A DNA stretch of 64,000 bases from positions 1,922,001 through 1,986,000 of the forward strand of contig CP075496.1 of NCBI GenBank assembly GCA_021613535.1. Reading direction: 5' to 3'. The position numbers were made by a program, and so were the translations under genes. The stretch is from Adineta vaga. Its lineage: Eukaryota; Rotifera. The notes under the pieces were generated by a model. That model was not told where the DNA came from. It saw only the letters and a program-made list of their open reading frames with translations, and made no database searches. Of this stretch, positions 1 through 13,578 are shown one piece after another. Numbering within the stretch: the first letter of the stretch is position 1; each line of letters opens with the position of its first letter.

Positions 1-44
1 TAAAGTAATACGACGACTACAATAATACAAATAAACATTAATAA

Positions 45-3000
45 TTAAGCTTGCATTTTCACATGAGCTTTATTACTTCCTCGACAATAATACATTTTAT
101 GTGCATCATAGGAACTTTTATGTCGAAAAGGAATTTGACATGATGAACAAAATGTTTCGATTGATTTCTTTTTTGAATTCGTTTGTTCATCAGTTTTTGG
201 TCGTGATGAACAATAATTTGTCATATGTTGTTTTAATGTATCAATACTACCAAATTTAATATGACAATAAGGACAAGCGAATTTTTTCTTTAATAAAAAT
301 CCATCAGATAATTTTTTCATTGAATTTATATCCATTGATTCAATCAGAACATTACGTGTGAGATTCACTGGATCAGATGATTTATCATTGGACAATGATG
401 GTGAAGACGAAGAAGAAGACGACGATGACGATAAAGAAGAAGAAAGACTGAAATTAAAAAGCAAATATTAGTAAATCGATGAGATGATGATGAAGAAAAA
501 TTTACTCAAGATCTTCATCAATTTTTTGTTCATTATTTGATTCATTCAAAATAAAATGAGACTCATTTAAATCATTATCATCTTGTTCATCATCATCACA
601 TTTGATATTTGTATGTGTTAATTTCATATGACGAAGTAGATTCCATTTCGAACAAAATCTCGATTGACATTCTAAACATTCGAGTAGATTTTCTTTCGTA
701 TGAACGCATTTAATATGATTTAATAACGATTCTTCTTGATCAAACATTGCTGAACATATTTTACATTTTAATAATAATTGTGATGTTGGTAATGTACTAT
801 TTAATGTTGTTGTTATGATAATATCATCATCAGTACATGGTTCATTATTTGAAATATGAAATTTAAAATGCATACGCATTCCACGTAGAGTATTGCCACG
901 ATATTTGCATAGACGACACATGAATGGTGATGAACGATGAGGTGGTAAATGAGAAGAATTCGTTGAATCATTAGGAGAAATAGATAGAGTTTTCGAGATT
1001 GGTGGAGATTGAGATCTACATGAAGTTTTTATTTAATTATTATTTCATATTTTTTATTTACTATTCTTACCGATTTAAATCATTCGTTGAATCATTGACT
1101 GTTGTATTGGTCGATGAATTATTATTATTACTTCCATTTTTCTTTTGTTTTCTATATTCGATACAATAATTTTCTTGATGAGCATGTAAAGTTTTCAATG
1201 AACTAAATCTTATTGAACAATAATCACATTCATAGATTTGTGGTTGAACATGATTAGTTGATTTTGTGATTGTTGATGAATTGAGTAAATTAAATAAATT
1301 TGTTGGCTTTTCAATTGTTAAATCCAAGGGTGAACTAGATTTTTCACTATTCTCTGGAGATTTCTTTGGTTTACTTAGATCTAATGGTTTATTATCATGA
1401 TTAGATGGTGATACTAATGGTTCAGAATTATCAAGTGATGATGAAACAATTGGCACAGGAATATAAATGAATTGTCCGATTTGAATAGGTCGATCGAATG
1501 GAATTGGTGGTCGAAATGAATTTGAGAGTGTTTGTTCATTAATTGGACGTGATGATGATGATGATGATGATTTCGTTCGACAATAGTGTAATTTATGTTG
1601 AAGAAGATTATCTGCTTTTGAAAATAAAATATCACATTCAGAACAATAAGTATCATTCGATGGGATTGATAAACGTTTTGTTGGAGAATTTGATGAATCA
1701 CTTGTCTCAATATGTTTGCGTTTCATGCTCTTTATTTTAACAGGCATTATTGAATCTATAAAACATGAATTTTTTTGTTTCGTTTTATGACAATAGCTGA
1801 CCTTTGTTTTTAGTTATAGATTAGTGTTATCTTTTATCTTTCTTTTTACCTGTTGAATGACTTTTTCTTGTTTCACTACGTTTTAAACAATAATGTTGTC
1901 GATGAGCATCTAAAGTACTTCGATTACTAAAACGAATACTACAATCGTCACAGGTGAAAATTAAAGCTAAATGAAAAGAAGATATTGAAGAAGAATGAGA
2001 GAATAGAAAAAAAAGAAGATAATTACGATGAATATTTTTGATTTCTTTTGATTTTGATTTGATATTTGATGATAGATCCGATGGTTGTTCTTCTTCAGAA
2101 GATTCAATAGGTTCTTCTTTGATTTTGATATCGTCTGTTATTGAATTCATTGTTGATTTTACTTGAGAATCTTCATTTGTCAGAAGTTTTGGTAGAACAA
2201 TTGTCTTCGAATAGAGACGTGTGCCAATCGTTATAGATTCATTTAGAATAGCACAGATTTGTTCATCTAAAATTATCTTATTATGTTTTTTTCTTCAGAT
2301 CTCAAAAGAATGATAGTATTACCTTGAAACTGAATATCTAAATTTCCTACAGAATTACTTGATATCGAACATCTTGCCAACCAGTTATGTTTATAATCAA
2401 ATAATTGAAATGATTGTTCATTATTATCAATCTAAAAGAAAACAAAATTTTCATCGATTTATCTCATAGATTTGGTCATTCCATTAGATAAGATCAAGTT
2501 AATATCTCCTATCTCTTCTTCGTCTTCTTTTCGTCACTGCCATTCTATCATCTCTCGACACATATACATAAAAAAATCTCGAGATAACCATACTTCTATG
2601 CATGCTCGCACGCGCGACCATCGGATTGGAATGGCCGATAAGACAACGACAACGATGCGTTATCATAGATCGCTCGTGTCGTTCTCATCTCTCAAATGTC
2701 CTCATCGTCTTTCTTCTATCAGCCATCTTTCAATCCTTTGTATGCACACATACATAGCGAACATGAATATGTGCTTTGACGACGATAAGAGCAAAACGAC
2801 GAGATAGATAACTCAGCTCAAAACGTTAGTAACAAACATCAAATAACAGAAAAATCATCTATGATGTCGTCGTCGTCGTAGAGTCTTATCTTGTGGCACC
2901 GAGAATGCAACTACGCGACAGCAGAATTAAATGAGAAAGGAAGAAGAAAGGCAAAGCTTATCTCTCTGTCATAAAATGTGAGATAAGTACTTACTTGCAT

Positions 3001-3402
3001 GATCATACTACTATTACTACCACTACCACCGCCATCCATTGAATCTAAATCAGAAGATAATCGTTGTTGTTGTGATGTTGTTGACAAGATATTTGAGAGG
3101 CAGGAAATGGACCGAAACGATGTCCTTGTTCGATATCAATACGAGCGATGATCTCATGTGACTATAATTTATTGAATAAAGAGATAACAAAAAAGAGAAG
3201 AAAGACATGATTGAATAGATTTCGATTCAATTCCATACCTCTTCATCGCATTTCAGTTCATCGGGTAATACAAATATGATTTCATCACCTTCTTGAAAAG
3301 AAAATCATCAATGAAATAGAAACGAAATGAACAATTTTGATTTTTTTAAAGTGTACCTTTCAATGATTTTGGATGAAGTTGCTTACGTCGGGACATGGCC
3401 AT
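45..3402 (-). CDS. Friend-of-GATA (FOG/ZFPM, U-shaped) type multi-zinc-finger transcription cofactor
   Basis: Ten exons fit by phase: 3357-3402, 3239-3291, 3086-3161, 2995-3044, 2323-2431, 2027-2266, 1850-1966, 1071-1755, 506-1015, 45-447 (2289 nt, 762 aa). The start gives MAMSRRKQLHPKSLK, matching the N-terminal NuRD-recruiting motif of FOG1, SALL and BCL11A proteins. Exons 2-6 read like a diverged PR/SET-like region (RFGPF, NWLARC). Eight zinc fingers follow: CCHC fingers of FOG type (C-x2-C..H-x4-C, e.g. CDDCSIRF..HYC), three C2H2 fingers near 506-1015, then two more CCHC fingers. PLDLS near residue 354, with PLDLT shortly after, are CtBP-binding motifs. FOG proteins bind GATA factors through CCHC fingers and recruit repressors in the nucleus. 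The 41-nt intron 3045-3085 is the least certain join; a 68-nt version also keeps frame but removes RFGPF. Confidence 0.85.
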
Positions 3403-3508
3403 TGAGTGTCTATGTATATATGTATATGTCTGAAGAAGAAAAAAAGCAAAACGAGAAGGATGCACATATATGTATATACATATATGCGATCTAATCGATG
3501 ATAATCGC

Positions 3509-3547
<39 letters not shown>

Positions 3548-5121
3548 GTGTTCTTTTCTCTTAGTCGATAAGCGCAAATTGACCATTACGGAACATTGAG
3601 AAGAAAAAAAAAGTTCAATATATGTATATATCGAAAAGAGAAGAAAGAGAATTCGATCTTCTAATCTTTGACGTCCTGTCTCGTCATCACCATCGTCGTC
3701 TCTTTTAACTCTTCTCTCTCTCTTTATTTCACTGTAGATAATATTTAGATACGCTCTCATAGAGTGTGTGTGTGTGTGTGAGGGGGCGAGAGCACGTAGA
3801 TAGTCGGCGTGCACAAAGATTAGGCACTGATAAGAAGACCAACTAGCGAGACTGCCTGAGTGAATAAGATGCGAATGAATGATTTAGAATTAGAATTAGA
3901 TATGTACTTCAATACTTTCTTGCATTTTTAGGTTTGTCATTGTATGGATAGGTATCTGATTAATAGCATATTTAGATTTATAATACTGATTTTTGAACTA
4001 AATTGACGAGTACTGGTGATGTGATGATAATGATTGTGAGACGAAAAAAAGGTAAGAGAGAATATACATATATCTATCTATCTATATGAGTATTTTATCG
4101 ATATATATGGACATATTACCTATCATTTATATAGGTATAAATGACGAAATCAATATTTTACATTGAAATGATTTCTTTTTTAAGTATTAGTACCTGTTTC
4201 AATGTTTTTTTACGTTGGTAAGATAAGTGAGTCTGTGATTGAAGTCAGCATGTATATCGAGGAAACGAGCGACGAGAGAAAGAACAGGTTAAATCACCGT
4301 GCCGATGTTGGTGATGTTTTTTGCCATTCGCTTACACGCGGCAAAGAGATAAGCCTTGCACATATCCATAAAAAACGTTTTCTTCCCTCATTCTCTGGCC
4401 ATTGCCGACGACGACGACGCCGCGAAATTGCAACGTTGTCGTTCGTTATCTTATCGGAACATCGATCATCAAGGGAGAAAGAAAAGAGTCGAACTTACCC
4501 GAATGACTGACTGAATGAGGTCTGTCTTTTGGCCAGAATATATATTCATTCTATTCACAACACATGCACTCCTTCCAATTAAAACAGTACAATGTATACA
4601 TACTATATTGAAGTTTAAAGAGAAGAAAAAATGTACGAAACTACCATCTTCGATTTCTTATCAGTTGGTAATCGAAGAGCAAAACGGACAGCGGCATCAA
4701 CATCAGGAGGTTTCTTTTTCTAAACTTAGAACAATAGAGATACGGACGAATGATCGACATGCGCAATCATCGACTGACAAATGTCTATGATTTGACTAAA
4801 ATGTAATATTAACTGAACTACAGTGTCGATCTAACACACACATACATATATTTATATACATATAATGTTATCAGTTTGAATTGTGCATGTGTGTGTGTTC
4901 TCTTTTTCCTATTATTCAATAGACACAATGCATAGCATCTTTGGTGTATCAAAACAACAGAAAGAAAAGCACAAAACAAAAGAAAAGGCACCTTTGATTT
5001 TGAAAGAAGAAGAAGAAGAAGAAAATGAAGAAGACAATGAAGAAAAGAAAAGAAGCACAATAAAAAATAAATATGTATACTTTTTTGTCGTTGTTCTATA
5101 AAAGAGCATGTCAAAATTCAC
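3403..5121. other. Non-coding region upstream of the FOG-like gene
   Basis: No supported gene. It contains a CT microsatellite at about 3513-3547, a short GT run near 3765-3780, a run of TATC units near 4071-4085 and purine-rich tracts near 5008-5050. It probably holds the FOG-like promoter and the 3' flank of the next gene. Open frames here are simple-sequence read-throughs. Confidence 0.5.
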
Positions 5122-6776
5122 TCATGCATTCATAAAACTAACATTTTTTCTTAAGACAGTTTCTCTGGATGCTGATCTTTTTAAAATTGATTTAAGTGCT
5201 TGATTGGAAGTTGTTGCAGATGGAATACGATCGGGAATGATCGTTAATGGAGTATCATAAGTAATCACTCCATCTGCTGAATTCATAGCTTCTTGAATAA
5301 GATTCTCCTGATCAGTATTTGTAAGAATTGTAACCGGAATTTCCATCCGAAATTCATTTTTATAATTATTAGGATTTCGATAATTAGATGCAGAAGATCG
5401 TGGAAAGTTAAGAAAACTTTCGGCAGCTATAGTTGCTGGATGTGGAGGTACTTGGATTTCATGTAAAACAGGTATGTGATAAATATTATTTCGTTGATTT
5501 GAACGAGAGGAAGAAGATGGCATAACCGAAGGTTTTGTTGGTAAAGAAGTTGCAGATGATATTCGACTATCAAGTGAAACTGATTGATTGTTTTTTAAAT
5601 TGACAATAACACGACGAGATAATAAAGGTGATCGAACTGATGTATCAACATTATTATCAGAGATTGAGGATTTTCGTTGTTGTTGTTGTTGTTGTTGTTG
5701 CTGCTGTAGGATTGACTGTGATGGTGACGGTATTGGTTGCTGTTGTTGTTGTTGAAAACGAGCAATACCATGAATAGCTTCTCGAGCTATTGCTTCTGCT
5801 CGACGAATAGGTAGTACATGTACAGGCATACTAGTAAAGTCAGTTGATAATGAATTATTTGCTAAATCAGTTTTTTGACGTTGCATTTGATTGCTCAAGG
5901 GATTCATTGGTGGTGATGAACGAAGAATAGCACTAGATATTCGAGTATTATTTGTTGGTATTGAGGCAACATTTAATGGTTGTGAAAGACGAATAGGAAT
6001 TGAGCGAAGCGGTGTGGTAGTACTATTTTGTTTTGCTGTGTCTTCATCAACTATTAATGCTGATGATGTTGGTGCCATTATTGGCATGGTAAGACTTAAT
6101 CGACGTGAAACAGCTGATAGGCGAGGTAAATTATCGGCGGTTGTTGTTATTGACGATTGCGACGGCATCGGTGGTGGTAGTAATAATAATTCGTCATTAT
6201 CATCTTTATTACTACTAGAAGTAGTATTATTTGGATGGGATTGGAAATATTTTGAATTTGGTCGCAGTAGACCTTGAAAGAAAACAAATCAGTTAATATG
6301 AATGGAAGAGAGAGAGAGAGAGAGAGGGAATGGAATTTCAACATCTTTCTTTTTTTATATATCAATGGTAATTCTATTTGATTCTATGAATATTTACTAG
6401 CATAGCGTGGTGGAGAATCAATATCTCGAATATGATTGTTATTACTACTCATAGTATTCGATGATGATGATGTTGTGTCATTAATGAAAGTAATCGGTAT
6501 TGTACGAATGCCATTATTTGATACTGATGTTCCATCCTCTCGTTTAACTGGTATCTGAATAAAATCACGTTTATCAGATGTACTTGATCGGCTACTTCTA
6601 ACAAGAGGAATATAAGTTGATTTTAAAGTTGGAGGAGAACTTCGATTATTATTGCTCGTCGTCATCGTTGTCGAACTACCAGATTTTGACAAATGCCCAT
6701 TGGAATATTGTCGCGGTCCTAATGATTCCGATCTTGCACTAGACGGAGCATTTCTTGAATAATGATAACGGGACAT
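5122..6776 (-). CDS. Disordered protein with repeated IPV/IPI motifs and a C-terminal SILK + RVxF tail
   Basis: Two exons, 6398-6776 and 5122-6272, join in phase across a 125-nt intron (1530 nt, 509 aa). The start MSRYHYSR is the downstream Met; an in-frame Met at 6848 would add 24 residues. No folded domain is recognised; the protein is rich in Ser, Asn, Thr and Gln, with a polyGln stretch. Short hydrophobic motifs recur: YIPLVR, QIPVKRED, TIPITF, SIPIRL, HVLPIRR, HIPVLHEI, EIPVTIL. The C-terminus (487-509) has KSILKR then RKNVSF, i.e. [GS]IL[KR] followed by an RVxF-type site, the paired docking motifs of protein phosphatase 1 regulators. RSASRE between them could be phosphorylated. IPV motifs in BAG3 bind small heat-shock proteins. 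A PP1 scaffold role is inference; the real identity is unknown. Confidence 0.7.
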
Positions 6777-8554
6777 TAATTGAAAAAGAGATAGATTCGT
6801 TAAATTCAGATTATGATATATATGGTGACGAATGACATGATAAAGCATCGACAGTAACGCCGACGACGAGCATTACAGGTGTTGATAAAAATCCTCTGAA
6901 ATAGAATGTATGTATATATGTATATATATATATATTGATGTATTTGTCAGTAAAAGAACAAACAAATATTGTCAAGTGAGTAAAGAAGAAAAAACGTAAG
7001 TCGATAAGAAAACAGAAATCGATTTTAATATAGAAGCAATAGAAATATTTCAATCAAATTCTTGATTATTTATGTATTTATTTATTTATGTTCTGATGAA
7101 AATACCTACATATAGAAGAGTATCAACTGATCATTTTTCAAAATTTCTGTTTATTTTACTTCTAAAAATTCTTGTTTCTTCTTGTCTAATTTGATTTGTT
7201 TATATTGAAAGAAAGAAAAACAGCATCTGTTTTATAAAAAAAAAAGGTAAAAAATAATCAAAATATTTCCCTAGAAAAGAAACAATACACATGTCTCACC
7301 TTCATTCATACAATCAAAACAATGTCTTCGGAGTTCGACATTCTTTTTGTTTTGCTTATAAAACTTTCTCAGACATAAATCAATCCAATCGAATGAATCA
7401 ATGAATGAAAGAATGAAAGAAACCTAGTGGAACGAAAAAGTACATCAGGAAATGAAAGCGTGTGTGTATCTCTCGAGTCGTTTATCTACTAGTTAAACTA
7501 TCATTGTCTGGGGAAGTAAAAGGAGAAGTTAGAGTGTTGATAGACCATGCCCTTACAACAATTGTCAAGGAAAACGACAAACAGTAGGACAAAAAGAACG
7601 AAGAAATACGTGGAGAGTTGTTACTTATCATGTCGATATACAAAAGTAGCAAGAGAGAAAAAGACGCGACTGGATCGAGTCTGAGCGGACGATCAAGGCT
7701 AAAAACGACGTACCAACATTCGTTTATCTACATGCATGTCTACAAAAATATCAACATTGCTCTCTCTATGACAAGAACAGACAACGTTTGATAACGATGA
7801 AAACGAGAAATAGAAAATTGTTTTTTCCACATTTAATTTCCCATCGATGTAAACATTAAACAAATAATCACCATCGATGAAAGATAGAAAATATGTTGTT
7901 TCGTTTTTCTTTTTCACCTTATTTTCTGACAATTTTTTTTAGTATTATTTATCAATCAAATATCTTCAAGTTATCAACGAACATTATCATGATAAATAGA
8001 GACATCAGAGGAAAAAAAAATGTCCTTATGTCTATGACTTTATTTTCATAATCAATGACAAAAATATTCGAGAGAGAAAAGATTCTTGACCTTGTTATTG
8101 AACATCAGAAGAAGAAGAAGGGAAAAAAATCACTTTTCCAATGATAAACATCTTCGAAAACTACTCAATGATAGAATAATAACAACGTCCTAAGATTTTA
8201 CCTTCAATATTGATGAACAAAATAGATGATACGATATAGGCCTATGTATAAGTATGTTTATCTATCCTTGGGTTGTGTGACAAGTCTTCACGGATATAAT
8301 TATCAATTTGTGAAACAGTCTATTCATGTTTAAAAGAAATTGATCTTATCAAAGACGTTGTATATACACTTGCGTATTTGATTGATAGGTTAAGGAAAAT
8401 ATATTTACCTGGTACCTCATCAATAGTTGAAACAGTCAATACAGAGAAATATCAATTATCAAGGTTAATTTGTCGAACAGGAAAGTTTTGTTGTTTTTTA
8501 TTTCAACAAGAAAACAAATTTTTTTTTCTTTCCATTCAATTAGAAGTTATTCAA
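6777..8554. other. Intergenic region, no gene seen
   Basis: AT-rich sequence with short AT repeats (about 6909-6935) and TATTTA runs near 7065-7090. No coding exon, tRNA or element end was recognised. It separates the IPV-motif gene from the receptor gene. Confidence 0.4.
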
Positions 8555-9616
8555 TTATGTATATAAAAGTTTATTGGGTGAAGGTAACGGATTTTTCAAG
8601 ACCATCAATTCACATTTGTCTATGTGATATTTTTTCAAAACAACTCTATTTACATTGAGTTTCTTGCTTGTATAATATTGACGACGAAGTTTTGTATGTG
8701 ATATGAATATTGTTATAATTGAGCCTGTATAACCAATCGTATCAAGTAGAGTACGAATTTTAAATGAATAGAATGGTACAGAACCATAGAGAATCCATTG
8801 TATAACGAGAAATGTTGAAAATAAACCAGGAATGATAAGCATAATGAGTAAGAAAAGAATTCTTCGAAGAAGAGCTAATTGACGTTTTCGACGGAATCGT
8901 TCTAATAAAGGTAAATGTAAAACATAATAAAGAATATAAAGATAGACACTTGTTATGAATAGAATTGAAATATAATAAAAAATTACTAAAATTAGAAAGA
9001 GTGTTTGTTTTTACTAATTAACTGAATAATACGAAAAAAACTTACAGATAAAGATAAAATGAAATGGTTTTGTATTCGTTATAAGACATAGATATGAATT
9101 AGCATCATAAACAATTCCATTAGTTAAAACAAGAAATAATCCAACGAAAATTGCCGTTAAAATGTTCAATGAAAGAATTATAATTAAACATCGATAGGAT
9201 TTAAATATGGGCTTTGTATGATAAACAATACAACGAAGTCGATTGAATGCTTTTAAACATAATGACATATACATATAAATAGAAAATATATTTAAAAACA
9301 TTCCACGAAAAATACAAAACGAATCGAAATGATTTAAACCATAAAAATCACTTTTTAACGCATAACATGCATTGATTAACATCATTATACTCGTTAATAC
9401 AATTGATAAACTTGTATTACATGCAATTAAATTCGAAACTGAATATGTCGGATGATCTAAACGAATCATTGTTATAATAAATAGAATACCAACGAATATT
9501 CCAATAAGATTTCCAGTAATCATTAAAGAATCATTGATAACATACCATAATTGATAAGAATTACTGATATTTCTTGAGAAATTTGTCGAAGATACTGTGA
9601 GAATTTCTTCTGACAT
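8555..9616 (-). CDS. Rhodopsin-like seven-transmembrane receptor, orphan
   Basis: Two exons, 9046-9616 and 8555-8985, join in phase across a 60-nt intron (1002 nt, 333 aa). The N-terminus has N-x-S/T sites (NFSRNIS, NDS) and no signal peptide. Seven hydrophobic segments can be counted, starting with NLIGIFVGILFIITMI (TM1). After TM3 the usual DRY region reads FNRLRCIVY, so Asp is replaced by Asn. A basic third cytoplasmic loop (ERFRRKRQLALLRR) precedes TM6. Small single-domain receptors of this kind are abundant in rotifers. The ligand cannot be told from sequence. Confidence 0.75.
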
Positions 9617-11542
9617 ACTAAAATGAAGAATCTATATAATAATTCACATCTTATTATTCCAATAAAGTATTCGGAACATCTATGGAAAAAATGTTAATGA
9701 CTTTGAAGCAAACAAAGTCATTCCTACTTATATCAAAATATTTTCCATTCGATTAATATTCAGTACACCCGCGCAGTCAGTCTCGATTCTACTCGAAAGC
9801 GTTTTCCTCGAGAGCAAATGACTTATGAACATTTTATTTTAATTAATCTTCTTTCAACACGACGGTTTTCTCGTTTAGATACTTCCGTAAAAAAAAAGAG
9901 ATCTTGTTGTTTTTTTTTGAACAAAATATAACCAATAAATCAGCGTAGTTTAATATGAGACAGAAGAGGAAAAAAGAAGAATAACAATGAGTTTTCTTCA
10001 CTTCTACGACAGAGAATATATTTATCGGACGCAATGAGATAGTCTAACAATAATTCCATCGAGTAAAGGACGTTCTGTTTCTCTGTTTGCATTTAAAATC
10101 TCTATTAGTATATGAGTCTAACATTTAATGATTTACCGAGATTTTGCAAAAAAAAAAAGAAGAAGATACGTCCATGGATTTATTTCATTCGTGTAAATCT
10201 CGTTTGTTTTCTCTTCATTACGTCGGAAAATATACTCAACGCACTAGGGAAGATATTATACTTGATTGCCTGAAACAATAATCGTGACAGAACAACATAT
10301 GAAAATACGTGAGACAAAAAAGCCATGAGAGTTTCTATGAAATCTAATGATAAGTAGATCTTTTCAAGAGTAAAGTTCTATTTTGTGAATAATTCATCTA
10401 ATGAGAAGAAAGAGAACATTTCTCCCTTGTTTTTTGTCTTTTTAACTCAATGCTTTTATATACTCTGATTAGGAATGCTAAGAAAAGCTGTGGATATTGC
10501 AGCTTAATATTAATGATAATTAAAAGTAAAAACAACATTTTATCGAAAAATATAATGACGTCAATTTAATCATTAAAGTTCTTTTGAATTCTCGTTTGAA
10601 GTCAAATTTTGGACTATCTTTTAAATGAAATAAAAACTTTAGTATAAGAAATGTTTTTGTAACAATCAATTAGGATCGTTTTAGCAGAATTATTAATCAA
10701 TGAAGACAGTCACGAGAAATGTTCAATAGTATTCTTATACTTTATATCATGTTGACCTATAGAAGAAAAAGAAAATTCTATCCACGACTTTTGATAAAGG
10801 ATCACCTGGTACAATTATGATTTTGATGGATTTTAAATCACACGATATAAACAATGTCATAAGAATTTATATTATGTTAATTCAACTTTTATTTAGTTGT
10901 TTTTCTCAACAAAACATATTCATAAGTTTGATATGTAAGAGAAGACTAAGTTATTTATTATTTTAAAAAAATCTTACAAAACTAACTGGATTCTTAATCA
11001 CAAAAACGTTTTGATTACTCCTTTTAAAGTAAGTTGTCATCAATATTTTCAAAGGACATAAATTGTGACATTTGTCCGTTGATCTTTGATGATAATGAAC
11101 TTTATGATAAATATTTGTAGTTATTTCTTCATTTATTTGAATTCAATTAGAAACAAATTTCATATTGATGATAATATTTGAAAATGCCAAGGAAATGTTT
11201 TTTTGATACATAAAAGTAATTTGAATAAAACTTGTCGTATGTTCTTATGCAATGAATCTCAATTGAATAGAAAAGAATGAAGTCTCAAATTGCAACTTCC
11301 TGTTCATTTTCTATATTTCATTAATCTTTAAAAATAGACTTCAAAAACAACAACAAATAATTTCTCTATATTGCGTTTCTTTTTTTCTTCTCATCCGAAA
11401 CCCTTGGATTTTCTTCGTCAGATGATCCTAGTTATTCGTTCTATATATATATATATATATATCATAAAGAAAAGAATGAATAAAAATAATCAAACACATG
11501 TCGATAGTCTCATCACATATTCACGTCTTCTAACTAAAATAA
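9617..11542. other. Intergenic region, no gene seen
   Basis: About 1.9 kb of AT-rich sequence between the receptor (-) and the methyltransferase (+), which are divergently transcribed. A (TA)n run lies at about 11443-11461, close to the methyltransferase start. Both promoters probably lie here. Confidence 0.4.
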
Positions 11543-13057
11543 ATGTCGTTACCTAAAACAAAGTTATCAACTGTTGAATGTTACGATGCATGGTCAAATA
11601 CGTATGATTCAGATGGAAATATTCTTCAACTTCTTGATGATGATGCATTTGATGAAATAGTTCAATCGTTATTCAATTCAAATCAATATGAAAATAAACA
11701 AAAACTCTGTTGTGAACTAGGCTGTGGAACAGGACGAAATACAATTAAAGTATTAAATACTGGATGGTGTATGGTAAGAGAATAAATACGAGAGATTCAT
11801 TTATAATTTAAGCGAACCATGATCTAAATAGTTTTTTGGCATTAACTGAAAGATCATCTGTCTTTTTAGTGTATTATATTTTTGGCTTGAAGGATATACT
11901 CTAATTTCTAAATTAATATCTGCAAGAATGACTTTGTTAATCCGGATAGAATTATATGGGATTAAATGTTCGATTAAATAGCAAGTGAATTACATGTAAA
12001 CAGTTTCTAATCTAATTCTTGAAAATTGATCAATTGGAATGAAATAGAGATATTTGTAAATAACAATGAACTAGATAAATAAGTATTTCTAAGCTGCTAT
12101 ATGAGATTCTTTTTTGTTCGATTTGAAATTTAATCTTTTGAGTACAAAAAAGTTATCATTTGACATTCATTTTTTTGATACTATGACTTTATTAAGAATC
12201 ATTTTTTCGTCTGTTTTTTTTGTCTACTAACAATATGTTATATATAAATTAATATCGTCCTATCTCAAATTACCTAAATAATAATTATCGATGGTTCTAC
12301 TGAGTACCTTTTACCCATTAATAGATTATACAATTGATTTAGCTATTTACTCATGTTAATTTATATTTCACAGTCACTAATCTGTTACGCATAGTTGTAT
12401 TATCATTATATCGCGATCATTTGTTGATGAAAATATCTATATAACATGAGATTGTATATTGTCATATTCTTGTTCTACTGAATAATTCGAATTTATTATT
12501 GAATTCTCTATTCAATGAATTTTATTTTGATTTCGTAGATTGCAATTGATGTATCAGCATCGATGATGGAAAAAGCTCAAGAACGTGTTAAACAAATTCA
12601 AAAGAATCATGATGTATCTATTTCATGGATCATTCATGATCTTAATAGTAATGATGAACTTTCGATTGATGAATCATCAGTGGATGCAATTATCAGTACA
12701 CTTGTTATTGAACATATTGCTTCACTTGATCACTTTTTTAAGGTTATACATCGATTATTGAAAAAGACAAATGATAGTTGGGCTTTTATTACAGCAATGC
12801 ATCCGAATATGTATCGAGCTGGCTCACAAGCAGGTTTTATTGATGAAACAACGGGTCAAAAATTATGTGGAGTATCATTTGATCATTCAATTGAGGATAT
12901 AATTCAAGCAGCAACAAAATCAAATTTAATATTAATAAAATATACGGAAAAGGCAGTTGAAAATGATCAACATGCAAATCAATTGGGATCACGAGCAAAA
13001 AAATGGATTGGAACCGTTATTCATGCTTCTTTTCTTTTTAAACTTCAAAATAAATAA
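11543..13057 (+). CDS. Class I SAM-dependent methyltransferase
   Basis: Exons 11543-11773 and 12539-13057 join in phase 0 (750 nt, 249 aa). Motif I, the SAM-binding glycine loop, is CCELGCGTGRNT near residues 54-65. The second exon opens with IAIDVSASMMEKA, the usual motif II strand ending in an acidic residue. IIHDLNS and DAIISTLVIEHI fit motifs III-IV. The fold is the Methyltransf_25/11 type, about the usual length for a single-domain enzyme. The substrate is not evident; small molecule or protein are both possible. The 765-nt intron is unusually long for this window, where most introns are under 70 nt. Confidence 0.85.
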
Positions 13058-13578
13058 ATTTGTTCATTGACGAAGAAAAAAAGAATCAAATCTTACGAGT
13101 TGATCGTACACATTGTACGATGAAATCTGATTAGAATTTCATTTTCCGAAAAGATTCTCTATTTTCATTAGACCTATAAATTAAATAAGAGATGATCTTC
13201 ACAAGGTCATCGATGCTATTTAGTAAATAACATTGAAAGTAAACAAAACAACATTAAATAATGTAGAATCATTCTTACTCATTGACTAACATCGAAAATA
13301 ATTGATAAAAAAAAAGAAGGAGATGTTCAATTACTTGGTCTTATATTTTGTTATATTGAGATTCTTTTTATTTTCTTATGTAATCTAAACTCTTGTCTTT
13401 TCTTTTCTTTGCTAGTTTTGAAATAACAACCAATTTACAATGATTATATCATACCATACATGTAGTTGAAGAATAGAAAGATAACGAAAAAAGCAAAGTA
13501 GAGTTCTATGGAGAACTTCATTGCTTTACTTGTTGATAAACATTCGAGGAGAGAAGAAGAAGAAGAAGAAGAAAAGTT

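Noticed and set aside
1414-1740. Open frames on both strands over the FOG-like gene with polyHis or polyMet runs
   Set aside because: They are frame shadows of the Ser-rich coding exon; the zinc fingers fix the true frame.
4202-4790. Two plus-strand open frames of about 90-100 codons
   Set aside because: No family pattern, no splice logic and low-complexity composition; consistent with chance.
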